From NCBI GenBank assembly GCA_964385465.1, contig CAYLPJ010000003.1:1-64000 (forward strand): a stretch of 64,000 bases of DNA. The letters are read 5' to 3'. The number at the start of each line of letters is the position of its first letter. Position 1 is the first letter of the stretch. Shown one piece after another: positions 16,870 through 25,593 of this stretch. The translations under genes and the position numbers were made by a program. The notes under the pieces are model-generated. The model worked only from the letters and a program-made list of their open reading frames with translations. It ran no database searches and was not told the DNA's origin. The DNA is from CAYLPJ01 sp964385465 (GTDB lineage Bacteria; Planctomycetota; Phycisphaerae; SM23-33).

Positions 16870-18417
16870 GTGAGCGAACCGCAACACCCCGGTCCGAATG
16901 TCGTGGTTTTCATGGTGGACCAGCTCTCGGCGAAGTGGCTGGAGGGGCCGTGCCGGGAGGCGATCCCCACGCCGAACCTGGATCGGCTCCGGGCGGCGGG
17001 GGTGACGTTTCCCAATGCCTTCACGAGCAACCCGGTGTGCTGCCCGGCCCGGGCGACGCTGGCGACGGGGTTGACGACGCGGCAGCACGGCGTGCTCCAG
17101 AACGGCTACGAGCTGAACCCGTCGATGCCGACGTTCATGTCGATGCTTCAGAGGAACGGCTGGCGGACAGGCGGGTTCGGCAAGCTGCACTTCCGCAGCC
17201 ATTACCACGGCGTGCACCCGGACTACCGCGAGTACGGCTTCGACGTGGTCCACAACACCGAGGACCCCCGCGCCGGCGAGTGGCTGGACTGGGTTCGCGA
17301 CGAGCACCCCGAGCACCTCGACGCCGCCCTGAGCTGCATCTGGGCGACGGGCATCCCCGAGCTGGCCGCCTACGGGCCCGGGGGCGAGGACCTCCGCCCG
17401 AGGATTCGCCGGGCACGCGAGCAGTTCGGCGCCGCCGGCCGCCCGCACGGCAACTTCACGCTGCCGCTGCCTGAGGAGCTGTCGCAGACGGCGTGGACGA
17501 CCCGCCACGCGGTGGAGTTCATCCGCGGGACCGACCCCGCCCGGCCGCTGCTGGCGCAGGTCAGCTACGTCCAGCCGCACAGCCCGTTCTGTCCGCCGGC
17601 CGACTGCATGGACCTCGTGGACGCCGACCGCATCCCCCCGCCGGTGGAGCCGGAATGGCTCGAGGACCCGCTGGCCCCGGCGTGCTTCGACGCCAGCGAG
17701 GGCGTGCGGCGGCAGATCCCACCGGACTGGCGGGAGTACAGGCAGTATTACTTCGCCGACGTCGCCCACCTCGACCGCCAGCTCGGGGAGGTGCTCGGCG
17801 CTCTCGGCGAGACCGGCCGGCTGGAGAACACATGGCTGATCTTCCTGTCCGATCACGGCGAACTGCTGCTGGACCATGGCTTCAGCGGCAAGGCCGAGCG
17901 CCACTACGACGCCTCCGTCCGCGTGCCGCTGGTGATTGCCGGCCCGGGCACCGAGCCGGGGCTGACGTGCAACGCCTTCGTGCAGCTCGAGGACGTCTGC
18001 CCGACGATCCTCGCCGCGACCGCCCTGCCCGAGCCGCGCCTGCCCGTCGGCGGGCCGTTCCAGAGCGACGAGCCCTCCGTCCTCCCCGGCCACAGCCTGC
18101 TGCCGTTCTGCGCCGGCCGGGCCGTGGAGCGCTGGCGGGACGCGGTCTACATCGAGAGCTTCAACAACCTCCGCACGAACGACCCCGGCGAATGGGCGCG
18201 GACGATCCGCAGCAGGCACTGGCGGTACACGATGTATCCCGGCGGGGCCGAACAGCTCTTCTGCCTGGCCGAGGATCCGGACGAGACGCGAAACCTCGCC
18301 GGCGATCCCGAGGCGGCCGAGGTCCGCGCCGGCCTGCGGAACACGCTGCTGGAGGCCATCATCCTCCAGGACCACCCCCACACCCCCCGCAACCTCTTCC
18401 GCCTCGGCGTGCATTGA
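16870..18417 (+). CDS. Sulfatase
   Basis: A 515-residue type I sulfatase. Metal-binding aspartate begins the domain (FMVDQLSAKW). The signature C-x-P-x-R is present as VCCPARATLATGL, with Cys57 expected to be converted to formylglycine. The second signature region (GKLHFRSHYHG) and a late FLSDHGELLLDHG metal site complete the fold. No convincing signal peptide is seen. I place the start at the GTG because the upstream ATG lacks a ribosome site. It would remove sulfate esters from carbohydrates. No intact formylglycine-generating enzyme is visible in the window. It converges on the HEPN remnant 19 bp downstream. Confidence 0.9.
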   Translation: MSEPQHPGPNVVVFMVDQLSAKWLEGPCREAIPTPNLDRLRAAGVTFPNAFTSNPVCCPARATLATGLTTRQHGVLQNGYELNPSMPTFMSMLQRNGWRTGGFGKLHFRSHYHGVHPDYREYGFDVVHNTEDPRAGEWLDWVRDEHPEHLDAALSCIWATGIPELAAYGPGGEDLRPRIRRAREQFGAAGRPHGNFTLPLPEELSQTAWTTRHAVEFIRGTDPARPLLAQVSYVQPHSPFCPPADCMDLVDADRIPPPVEPEWLEDPLAPACFDASEGVRRQIPPDWREYRQYYFADVAHLDRQLGEVLGALGETGRLENTWLIFLSDHGELLLDHGFSGKAERHYDASVRVPLVIAGPGTEPGLTCNAFVQLEDVCPTILAATALPEPRLPVGGPFQSDEPSVLPGHSLLPFCAGRAVERWRDAVYIESFNNLRTNDPGEWARTIRSRHWRYTMYPGGAEQLFCLAEDPDETRNLAGDPEAAEVRAGLRNTLLEAIILQDHPHTPRNLFRLGVH

Positions 18418-18436
18418 CGCCTACGGACGGGGCGTC

Positions 18437-18745
18437 TCAGCCGGGCGTGTTCTCTTCCATCATCCGGCCGCACAGGTCGAGGAAGGACCTGGCGCGGGCA
18501 ATCTGGTGGTCCGCTTGCCCCCTGGTCACGGCCATGTCGCTCCCGTAGTCCCCGGCTTGGCGCAGCTCCATCGCTTCGATCAGGTGCTTGTGGAGTTCCC
18601 GGGGCACGTGCCCGGGCTTGGCGAGGTGCCGCCCGAAAGCGGCAATCACGGCCGAGTGTCGACTGGAGGCCAGGTCCTTGCCCAGCAGCAGGGCCTGGGC
18701 AACGTAGAACATGGCCATCCTGGCCGCCCGGGCGAGCACTGACAA
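18437..18745 (-). pseudogene. Remnant of a HEPN-domain (UPF0332-like) protein
   Basis: About 100 codons match the carboxyl two-thirds of HEPN/UPF0332 proteins: MAMFYVAQALLLGKD, SSRHSAVIAAFGRH, VPRELHKHLIEAMELRQAGD and a final helix to residue 93. Family members are usually 125-140 residues and begin with a helix that is missing here. Upstream the frame reads through composition-matched sequence without homology or a ribosome site. HEPN proteins are commonly the RNase toxin of HEPN-MNT pairs; no nucleotidyltransferase partner is visible. An ATG at 18718 could still give a short protein. Confidence 0.7.
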
Positions 18746-18944
18746 GCCACTCGGTGGCCGGTGCGTCGGGTGCGGTCGCGGCCGCACCCCAGCCCGCCCG
18801 CATCGGTCCTCGAAACCCTGCGCTCGCATACCGGGGTTCGCACCTGTCCAGAACTCCGAGCCGTGCGGGCGGTTGAAGAGAACGTCCCTTTCGCACGGTT
18901 TGGCCCCCCCGGGGCCGGGTTTATCGCAAGGAGCGTAAGACGCC

Positions 18945-20243
18945 ATGGAGAACACGCCACACACCACGAGCCGCAGGCGAGTCACACGCCGCGGGTTCCT
19001 CAAGACATCGGCGGCCGCGTCGGCGGGGCTGCTGACGGCCGGGTCCGCCCTGCCGCGGGCCTTCGCGGCCGATTCGGACACGCTGAAGATTGGCCTGGTC
19101 GGCTGCGGCGGCCGGGGGACCGGCGCGGTGAAGGACTGCATCGGTTCGTCGCAGGGGGTCAAGGTGGTGGCCCTGGCCGACGCATTCGAGGACCGGCTGA
19201 CCGGCTGCCGCAACGGCCTGATGAAGCTGGGCAAGGACAAGGCGGACATCCCCGCCGAGAAGTGCTTCGTGGGCCTGGACGCCTACAAGAAGCTCATCGC
19301 CACGGACGTGGACGTGGTCCTGCTGGCCACGCCTCCGGGCTTCCGCCCCGTCCACCTCGCCGAGGCGGTCAAGGCCGGCAAGCACGTGTTCATGGAGAAG
19401 CCCGTGGCGGTGGACCCGACGGGCATTCGCTCGGTGATCGAGTCGGGCAAGGTCGCCGACGAGAAGAAGCTGGCGATCGTGGCCGGCACGCAGCGCCGCC
19501 ACCACCTGCCCTACGTCGAGACGATGAAGCGGGTGCACGACGGGATGATCGGCGAGCCGGTCTCGGCCCAGTGCTACTGGAACCAGGGCCTGCTGTGGGT
19601 CCATGGGCGCCGCAAGGGACAGGACGACGTGGAATGGCAGCTTCGCAACTGGCTGTACTTCACGTGGCTCAGCGGCGATCACATCGTCGAGCAGCACGTC
19701 CACAACATCGACGTGGTCAACTGGGCGTTCGGCGGGCCGCCGGCGATGGTCTACGGCATGGGCGGGCGGGCCGCGCGGACCGGTGAGAAGCACGGCAACA
19801 TCTACGACCACTTCTGCATCGAGTTCGAGTACCCCAACAAGGCCCGGACGATCAGCCAGTGCCGCCAGACGAAGAACGCCTCGTCCCGCGTGGCCGAGCG
19901 GGTGGTGGGCACCAAGGGCGTGACCAACTGCGCCGGGGTGATCACCGACCACACGGGCAAGGAGATCTGGCGGTACAAGGGCGAGCACCCCAACCCGTAC
20001 GTGCAGGAGCACAAGGACCTGATCGCGTCCATTCGCGAGGGCAAACCGCTCAACGAGGCCAGGCGGATCGCCGAGAGCACCCTGACGGCCATCGCGGGGC
20101 GCATGAGCGCCTACACCGGCCGGGCCATGAAGTTCGACTGGGCGATGAAGTCGTCCAAGCTCGACCTGATGCCCAAGGACCTGGCCTTCGGGGACAAGCC
20201 CGTCGCCCCCGTGCGGAAGCCCGGCCGGACGAAGCTCGTCTAG
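18945..20243 (+). CDS. Gfo/Idh/MocA family oxidoreductase with twin-arginine signal
   Basis: A 432-residue dehydrogenase. A Tat signal is present (TRRGFLKTSAAASAG, about residues 15-29), so it is probably exported folded with its cofactor. The Rossmann motif is GLVGCGGRGTGAV near residue 50, and the substrate-side motif is MEKPVAVDP near 149. AAGGAGCG supplies the ribosome site. It is followed after 56 bp by a close paralogue, suggesting an operon and recent duplication. Periplasmic Gfo/Idh proteins of this group are widespread in planctomycetes; substrates are mostly unknown sugars. Confidence 0.9.
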   Translation: MENTPHTTSRRRVTRRGFLKTSAAASAGLLTAGSALPRAFAADSDTLKIGLVGCGGRGTGAVKDCIGSSQGVKVVALADAFEDRLTGCRNGLMKLGKDKADIPAEKCFVGLDAYKKLIATDVDVVLLATPPGFRPVHLAEAVKAGKHVFMEKPVAVDPTGIRSVIESGKVADEKKLAIVAGTQRRHHLPYVETMKRVHDGMIGEPVSAQCYWNQGLLWVHGRRKGQDDVEWQLRNWLYFTWLSGDHIVEQHVHNIDVVNWAFGGPPAMVYGMGGRAARTGEKHGNIYDHFCIEFEYPNKARTISQCRQTKNASSRVAERVVGTKGVTNCAGVITDHTGKEIWRYKGEHPNPYVQEHKDLIASIREGKPLNEARRIAESTLTAIAGRMSAYTGRAMKFDWAMKSSKLDLMPKDLAFGDKPVAPVRKPGRTKLV

Positions 20244-20299
20244 GCGGGCGGGGCGAGCGGACGCGTAGAAGATACACCGACCTGAAAGGACACACAGCG

Positions 20300-21661
20300 A
20301 TGGCTGATACGAAGCAGACAAGCGGAACGAAGCACACGACGAAGGTTGCCGCCGGCGCTGCGGCGCTGACCGGCGCGGCGGTCAACATGGTTTCCGGGGC
20401 CGGGTCCGACCGGATCCGGATCGGCCTGATCGGCTGCGGCGGACGCGGCAACGGCGCGGTCGGCGACAGCATGCGGGCCGACGAGGCCGTGACCGTCTCG
20501 GCCGTGTGCGACCTGTTCGAGGACAAGGCCCGGGGCACGGCGAACAAGTTCAAGAAGAAGTACAAGGACCGCTGCCAGATCGCCGACGACCACGTCTTCA
20601 GCGGCTTTCACGGCTACCGGGACCTGTGCAAGGCGGACCTGGACATCATCCTGCTGGCCACGACGCCGGTCTTCCGCCCGTACCACCTGCGGGCGGCGAT
20701 CGAGGCGGGCAAGCACGTGTTCATGGAGAAGCCCGTGGCCGTGGACCCCGCGGGCTGCCGCTCGGTGATCGACTCGGCCCGGATCGCGAGCGAGAAGGGC
20801 CTGGGGATCACGTGCGGGACGCAGCGTCGCCACGCCAACCAGTACAAGGCGACGATGGAGCAGATTCACAACGGCGCCATCGGCGAGCTGGTCGGCGGGC
20901 AGTGCTACTGGAACGGCGGGGGCATCTGGTTCCGCGGCCCGCGCGAGGGCATGACCGAGCTGGAGTGGCAGTGCCACAACTGGTACCACTGGACCTGGCT
21001 GTGCGGCGACCAGCTCTGCGAGCAGCACATTCACAACATCGACATCATCAACTGGTGCTTCCAGGGCCCGCCGGCGAAGTTCTGCGGCATGGGCGGGCGC
21101 CTGACGCGGGACTACAGCAAGCAGGCCCGCGACGCCGCCGTCAAGATCAACGGCGACGACAAGAAGGCCAAGCTGTACGAGGGCAATATCTTCTGCCACG
21201 TCGGCACGGAGATGGAGTACCCCAACGGCGCCCGCGTGCTGAGCATGGGCCGGCACGCACCCAAGAGCACCAACCGCGTCAGCGAGCAAATCGTCGGGAC
21301 CAAGGGCTTCAGCAACTGCCGCGACCGCATCTGGTCCTGGGAGGCCGACGACCGCGGGCGGCACAAAGAGCTCTGGAAGTTCTCCGGAAAAGGCTCCAGC
21401 GGGCGGACCGAGGAGCACGCCATCCTCATCCGTACCATGAAGGACGCCAAACCCGTCAACGAGGGCAAACGCATCGCCGAGAGCACCCTCACGGCCGTGG
21501 GATGCAGGATGAGCGCCTACACCGGCCGGGAAATCTCCTGGAAGTGGCTGCTGGAGTCCTCCAAGCTGGACTACCTCCCGCCGGATATGGAGCAGGGCCT
21601 CAAGCCGGGCCCGGGCATCTTCCACCCCGTGGCGGTCCCCGGCGAAACGAAGCTGATCTGA
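20300..21661 (+). CDS. Gfo/Idh/MocA family oxidoreductase, paralogue of the preceding gene
   Basis: A 453-residue dehydrogenase with GLIGCGGRGNGAV near residue 40 and MEKPVAVDPAGCR near 147. It shares the upstream paralogue's whole architecture (TQRRH, AQCYWN/GQCYWN-type and HIHNIDIINW-type blocks). Its amino end (TTKVAAGAAALTGAAVNMV) is hydrophobic but has no clear twin-arginine pair, so export is uncertain. GAAAGGA lies about ten bases before the ATG. A strong hairpin at 21693 probably ends the transcript. Confidence 0.9.
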   Translation: MADTKQTSGTKHTTKVAAGAAALTGAAVNMVSGAGSDRIRIGLIGCGGRGNGAVGDSMRADEAVTVSAVCDLFEDKARGTANKFKKKYKDRCQIADDHVFSGFHGYRDLCKADLDIILLATTPVFRPYHLRAAIEAGKHVFMEKPVAVDPAGCRSVIDSARIASEKGLGITCGTQRRHANQYKATMEQIHNGAIGELVGGQCYWNGGGIWFRGPREGMTELEWQCHNWYHWTWLCGDQLCEQHIHNIDIINWCFQGPPAKFCGMGGRLTRDYSKQARDAAVKINGDDKKAKLYEGNIFCHVGTEMEYPNGARVLSMGRHAPKSTNRVSEQIVGTKGFSNCRDRIWSWEADDRGRHKELWKFSGKGSSGRTEEHAILIRTMKDAKPVNEGKRIAESTLTAVGCRMSAYTGREISWKWLLESSKLDYLPPDMEQGLKPGPGIFHPVAVPGETKLI

Positions 21662-21692
21662 CGGCGGGACATCGAAGCTGACGGGGCGGGCT

Positions 21693-21727
21693 GCGGGCGT
21701 TTCAAGGCGCGATCTTGAAACGCCCGC
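21693..21727 (+). terminator. Hairpin terminator after the tandem oxidoreductase genes
   Basis: A perfect 14-bp stem (GCGGGCGTTTCAAG and its complement) surrounds a 7-base loop, 31 bp after the stop at 21661. The downstream bases (GGTTTGTCC) are only weakly T-rich. Confidence 0.6.
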
Positions 21728-22025
21728 GGTTTGTCCGTGCGCTCCGCCCCATGCCCCGACGCGACCTGGCCGACAGGGCACGCCGGGCGGCCGGGGCGTT
21801 TCCCGTCGTGACCCATCGCCGCCCCGAGGCAACGCGGCAGGTCCACGCTCTGCCGCGCCGCCGCGGTCCCCGCGACACCCTCCGGGCCGCCGGCGAGGCG
21901 GGCGCTGCCGGTTGTCCGCGGCTACCAGCCCCCCCAGCGGCGAACGGACGTGCCCGCCCTGCCGTGGGAGGCCCCCGACGAGCAGGATTGGGGTCCCTGA
22001 AGCAGCCCGGGCTCGCCCCCAACGA

Positions 22026-22062
22026 CCGGCGGCCGGGGCACGTTGCGTGCCCCGGCCGCCGG
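22026..22062 (-). terminator. Hairpin, probable terminator of the HEAT-repeat gene or REP-like palindrome
   Basis: A perfect 17-bp stem with a three-base loop lies 30 bp past the stop codon of the minus-strand gene at 22093. Its G+C-rich arms (GGCCGGGGCACG) resemble those of a smaller palindrome at 42313, so it may belong to a dispersed family. Confidence 0.5.
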
Positions 22063-22092
22063 GGGATGAGGGTGCCCGCGAGGGGCTGGGAG

Positions 22093-24144
22093 CTACTTGG
22101 GCGCGACGCGCCCGAGGATCTTCTTGGCGTCGTCCTTGGTCCGCTTGTTCTTGGCGTGGTCGAGAACCTTGAGCATCGTCTGGCGGGTAAGCTCCTTGTC
22201 CTTCTTCCAGACGCGGTCGGCGATGCGCGTCGCGGCCGAGCCGGCCTCGTCGGCGAGCTTGGGCTGGTCCACGTACTTGGCCACGAGGCGTAGGGCCTCG
22301 ATGGTCCGCACGTCGCGGAGGGCGCCGAGGATCATGCGCTTCTCGCCGTCGCCGGGGGCCAGGGGCATGGCCTTGGAGAGGGCGTTCCAGCGGACGTCCT
22401 GCTTGGTGCCCCGCTGGCGGGCCAGGTTGACCACGCCTCTCAGGGCGAGGACCTTGTGCACCTTGTTGTCCGTCGAGGAGGCGATCTCCAGCAGCGGGTC
22501 GATCGCGGCCTCGTCCGCCCACGAGGACAGCACGCGGATGGCGGCGTCCTGGACCTTCTTGTCGTCGCTCTTGGTGGCCTCCACGACGGCCTTGAGAGCG
22601 GCCTTTCCGCCGGTCCGGCCGAGGGCCTTGAGCAGCAGGACCTTGGCGTCGGCGTCGGCGCCCTTGAGCCCGGCGACGAGGTCTTCGGCGGCCTCGCCGC
22701 GGACGCGGGAGCAGATGGCCGTCAGGGCCTTCTCGATGCTGCCGCGGTCGCCGCCGTCGGTGGGCTTCTTGGCCATGGCTACCAGGACGGGGACCTGCTT
22801 GATCCCGCCGAGGCTGGCCATCGCCTCGATGGCGGCGCGGCGGACGTCGGCGTTGTCGACCGACGCCAGCTCCTGCACCTTGCCGACCTTCTCGTTGGCG
22901 ACCCGCGCGGCCAGGGCGCCGAGCAGCTCGACCTTGACCTTCTCGTCGGCGGCCGACATCGCCGAGACGATCTTGTCATCGACCGCCTTGCCGGGCAACT
23001 GGGCCAGGCTGTTTCGGGCGTTGCCGGCTGCCGGTCCGCCCTTGGCGGCGGTCTCGGCGAGGAAGCCGACGTCCTCGGCCGAGCCGACGGAGCCGAGGGC
23101 CTCGACGGCGGCCTTGGCGACGTCCTCGTTGTCGCTCTTGGCGGCCTGGAGGACGGCGGGCCGTGCCGCGTCGTCGCCGCGGGCGGCGAGGGCGTTGAGC
23201 ATGGCGACCTGCCCGACCGGCGGGAGCTTGCCCATCGCGTCGGCAAAGGCCTTGGTGGCCTCGGTGCCGGGCATCTCGCGGACCATGTTCATTGCCAGGC
23301 CGCGGAAGGCGACGTCTTCGCTGGCCAGGGCGTCGAGGACGAGAGGGACGGACTTCTCCGGCTGGGCCATGGCCAGGCCCTGGAGGGCGGCGCGGCGGAC
23401 GCGGGAGGGCTGGTCCTTGGCGTAGAGCATCTGGTAGATCGCGATGGCCTGATCCTTGCCGTCGCCCTTGCAGAGCCCGGCGGCGAGGTCGAGGACGGCG
23501 TCGTAGGCGACGGTCTTCTGGTCTTTGCTCGCCTTGGCGAGGAAGGCTTTGAGCGGCTCGACGGCCTTGGCGTGGCCGATGCGCCCCAGCGCGGCGGCTG
23601 CGGCGTTGGCGACGGGCGCCTCGCCGGCCTTCAGCAGCGGGATCAGCGCCTCGACGGCCTGCTCGTCCCGGCGCATGCCGATCGAGTTGATCATGCCGAC
23701 CTTGAGCTGCCCGGAGACCTTGCCCATCGCCTCGCGGATGGCCTTGCCCGCGTCGGGGCAGGGCATCCGCTCGAGGGCGTAGCGGGCCATGTGCGACAGT
23801 TCCTTGTCGGTCAGCAGCGGGGCCAGCTCGCCGACGGACGCGCACGAGCCGATGACCGCGAGCTTGCGGCAGACGTACTGCTTGGCGGCGCGGGTGGCCT
23901 TGCCTCCCAGCAGCCCGGCGAGGCGCTTCTCGATGGCCTTGCGCGCGTCGGCGTCGCCGTGGGTCTGGACGATGGCGTCGTCGATGACGTTCAGGGCGCT
24001 GCGGCTCTGGCCCCAGTCGTAGGAAGGCAGCTCCTTGAAGGCCTCGTCCAGCTTGGCCTGGTCCACGGCGGCCCCGGCGGTGCTTGCCATCAGCCCGGCC
24101 AGGGCGAGCACGCCCACTACCAGCACAGCGGTCTTGCGATGCAT
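22093..24144 (-). CDS. Secreted HEAT-repeat protein
   Basis: A 683-residue protein with a cleavable signal peptide (about residues 1-25, ending TAGAA) followed by roughly a dozen HEAT-type helical repeats, recognised by recurring patterns such as VANAAAAALGRIGHAKAVEP and VRRAALQGLAMAQPEKSVPL. Such arrays are protein-binding scaffolds; no catalytic site is seen. The ATG at 24144 is chosen because the signal peptide begins there and GGAGACATCG precedes it, although the frame is open much further upstream. It is the last gene of the minus-strand unit that begins with ThuA. Confidence 0.85.
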   Translation of the reverse strand: MHRKTAVLVVGVLALAGLMASTAGAAVDQAKLDEAFKELPSYDWGQSRSALNVIDDAIVQTHGDADARKAIEKRLAGLLGGKATRAAKQYVCRKLAVIGSCASVGELAPLLTDKELSHMARYALERMPCPDAGKAIREAMGKVSGQLKVGMINSIGMRRDEQAVEALIPLLKAGEAPVANAAAAALGRIGHAKAVEPLKAFLAKASKDQKTVAYDAVLDLAAGLCKGDGKDQAIAIYQMLYAKDQPSRVRRAALQGLAMAQPEKSVPLVLDALASEDVAFRGLAMNMVREMPGTEATKAFADAMGKLPPVGQVAMLNALAARGDDAARPAVLQAAKSDNEDVAKAAVEALGSVGSAEDVGFLAETAAKGGPAAGNARNSLAQLPGKAVDDKIVSAMSAADEKVKVELLGALAARVANEKVGKVQELASVDNADVRRAAIEAMASLGGIKQVPVLVAMAKKPTDGGDRGSIEKALTAICSRVRGEAAEDLVAGLKGADADAKVLLLKALGRTGGKAALKAVVEATKSDDKKVQDAAIRVLSSWADEAAIDPLLEIASSTDNKVHKVLALRGVVNLARQRGTKQDVRWNALSKAMPLAPGDGEKRMILGALRDVRTIEALRLVAKYVDQPKLADEAGSAATRIADRVWKKDKELTRQTMLKVLDHAKNKRTKDDAKKILGRVAPK

Positions 24145-24227
24145 CGATGTCTCCTTTACGTCACTCGAGGGTTTCCATGTCCGATTTCGGCCCCGCGGCG
24201 GCCCGGAGGCGGCCGGGGCGGCTTGTC

Positions 24228-25538
24228 TTACAACGTCCACGGCGCCCGATACGGCCGCCATGTCATGCGATTCGCTTCGGCGTCGCCGACGAACTCCTCG
24301 GCGGCGGGGTCCCAGCGGAGCGTCCGCCCGAGGCGCATGGCGATGTTGCCCATGTGGCACACGGTGGCGGCACGGTGGCCGATCTCGGCCGGCGCCGACG
24401 GCTTCTGGCGCGTCCGCACGGCGTGGAGGAAGTCCAGCATGTGCGTGCCCCGTGCGTGGTGCAGGCGGATCTCGTCTGCACCGATGCGAGACTTGAGGAT
24501 CGACGCCGGCTCGGCCTCGAGGCGGTCGGCGCGGACCCACCCGTCGCTGCCGACAAACCGTACCCCCGCGCCGCGGTTGTCGCAATGCAGCGTCACGCCG
24601 TTGGCGTAGGTCCACGTGACGTCCACGTGGTGGAACGTGTCCCACAGTCCGCTGGGCCAGGCCCGCCCGGTGCCCGCGACCTCGACCGGGCCGGTCTCGT
24701 CGGCGCCGATGCCCCACTGGGCGATGTCGAACCAGTGGGCGCCCGTGTTGGTCATCTCCCCGCCGGAGTAGTCCCGGACGAAGCGGAAATTGTAGTGGCA
24801 GCGGTTGCGCGTGTACGGCTCCGGCGGCGCCGGGCCCAGCCACATCTCGTAGTCCAGCCCGGCCGGGACCGGCTCGGCCGACCAGGGCATCGGCTGGGCG
24901 GGGCGGATCGAGATGCCCGTCTCCACACGCTCCAGCTTGCCGATCCGCCCGTTGCGCACCAGCTCGCAGGCGAACCGCACCTTCTTGCTCGACCGCCGCT
25001 GCGTGCCCACCTGGAGCACGCGTCCCCGCCGCGCGGCCGCGTCGGCGAGGAGGCGCCCCTCGCGGATCGTCAGCGTCATGGGCTTCTCGAGGTAGACGTC
25101 CTTGCCCGCGCGTATCGCCGCCATGGCGATCGGCGCGTGGGTGTGGTCCGGCGTGGCGATGACGACGGCGTCGAGGTCCGGCCTCTGGCATACCTCGCGG
25201 AAGTCGCCCGCCGCGGCCGTGCCCTCCCAGGACCCGCTGGGCGTCCGCGAGGCGTAGGCGCCCTTGGCGCGGTTCAGCGCGCGGCTTCGGACGGCGCGGT
25301 CGACGTCGCAGACGGCGGTGACCTGCACATCGCCATTGCCCAGGAGCGTCTTGAGGTGCCCGCCGCCCTTGTTCCGCACGCCGATGCAGGCGACGGTGAG
25401 CCGCTCGCTCGCCGCGGCGGTCCCGCCGGCGTCGCCCAGGGCCGAGGAGGTCAGCACGTACGGCGCGCCCAAGGCGGCGGTGGCCGTGCCCCGAAGGAAC
25501 TGCCGGCGGCTGACGTGTTTTCTGCCCTGGTGCTTCAT
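24228..25538 (-). CDS. Gfo/Idh/MocA family oxidoreductase with twin-arginine signal
   Basis: A 436-residue dehydrogenase beginning with a Tat signal (SRRQFLRGTATAALG) and the segment APYVLTSSALG. The cofactor motif is CIGVRNKGGGH near residue 52, and the catalytic-side motif is LEKPMTLTIREG near 150. Conserved blocks MWLGPAPPEPY and GGEMTNTGAHWFDIAQWGIG are typical of the planctomycete exported group. It lies 55 bp downstream of a clear paralogue (25594) and upstream of the HEAT-repeat gene. Confidence 0.9.
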   Translation of the reverse strand: MKHQGRKHVSRRQFLRGTATAALGAPYVLTSSALGDAGGTAAASERLTVACIGVRNKGGGHLKTLLGNGDVQVTAVCDVDRAVRSRALNRAKGAYASRTPSGSWEGTAAAGDFREVCQRPDLDAVVIATPDHTHAPIAMAAIRAGKDVYLEKPMTLTIREGRLLADAAARRGRVLQVGTQRRSSKKVRFACELVRNGRIGKLERVETGISIRPAQPMPWSAEPVPAGLDYEMWLGPAPPEPYTRNRCHYNFRFVRDYSGGEMTNTGAHWFDIAQWGIGADETGPVEVAGTGRAWPSGLWDTFHHVDVTWTYANGVTLHCDNRGAGVRFVGSDGWVRADRLEAEPASILKSRIGADEIRLHHARGTHMLDFLHAVRTRQKPSAPAEIGHRAATVCHMGNIAMRLGRTLRWDPAAEEFVGDAEANRMTWRPYRAPWTL

Positions 25539-25593
25539 GCTTTCTCGCGCGGGAGTGCTCCTACTTGAACGGGCGGTCCCGTCGGCGGTTCCG

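Larger units (their letters stand above)
21662..22092. other. 431-bp intergenic region between convergent genes
   Basis: It contains two strong hairpins (21693-21727 and 22026-22062), each placed to end one of the two converging transcripts. No ORF between them has homology or a ribosome site that I can support. Confidence 0.6.
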
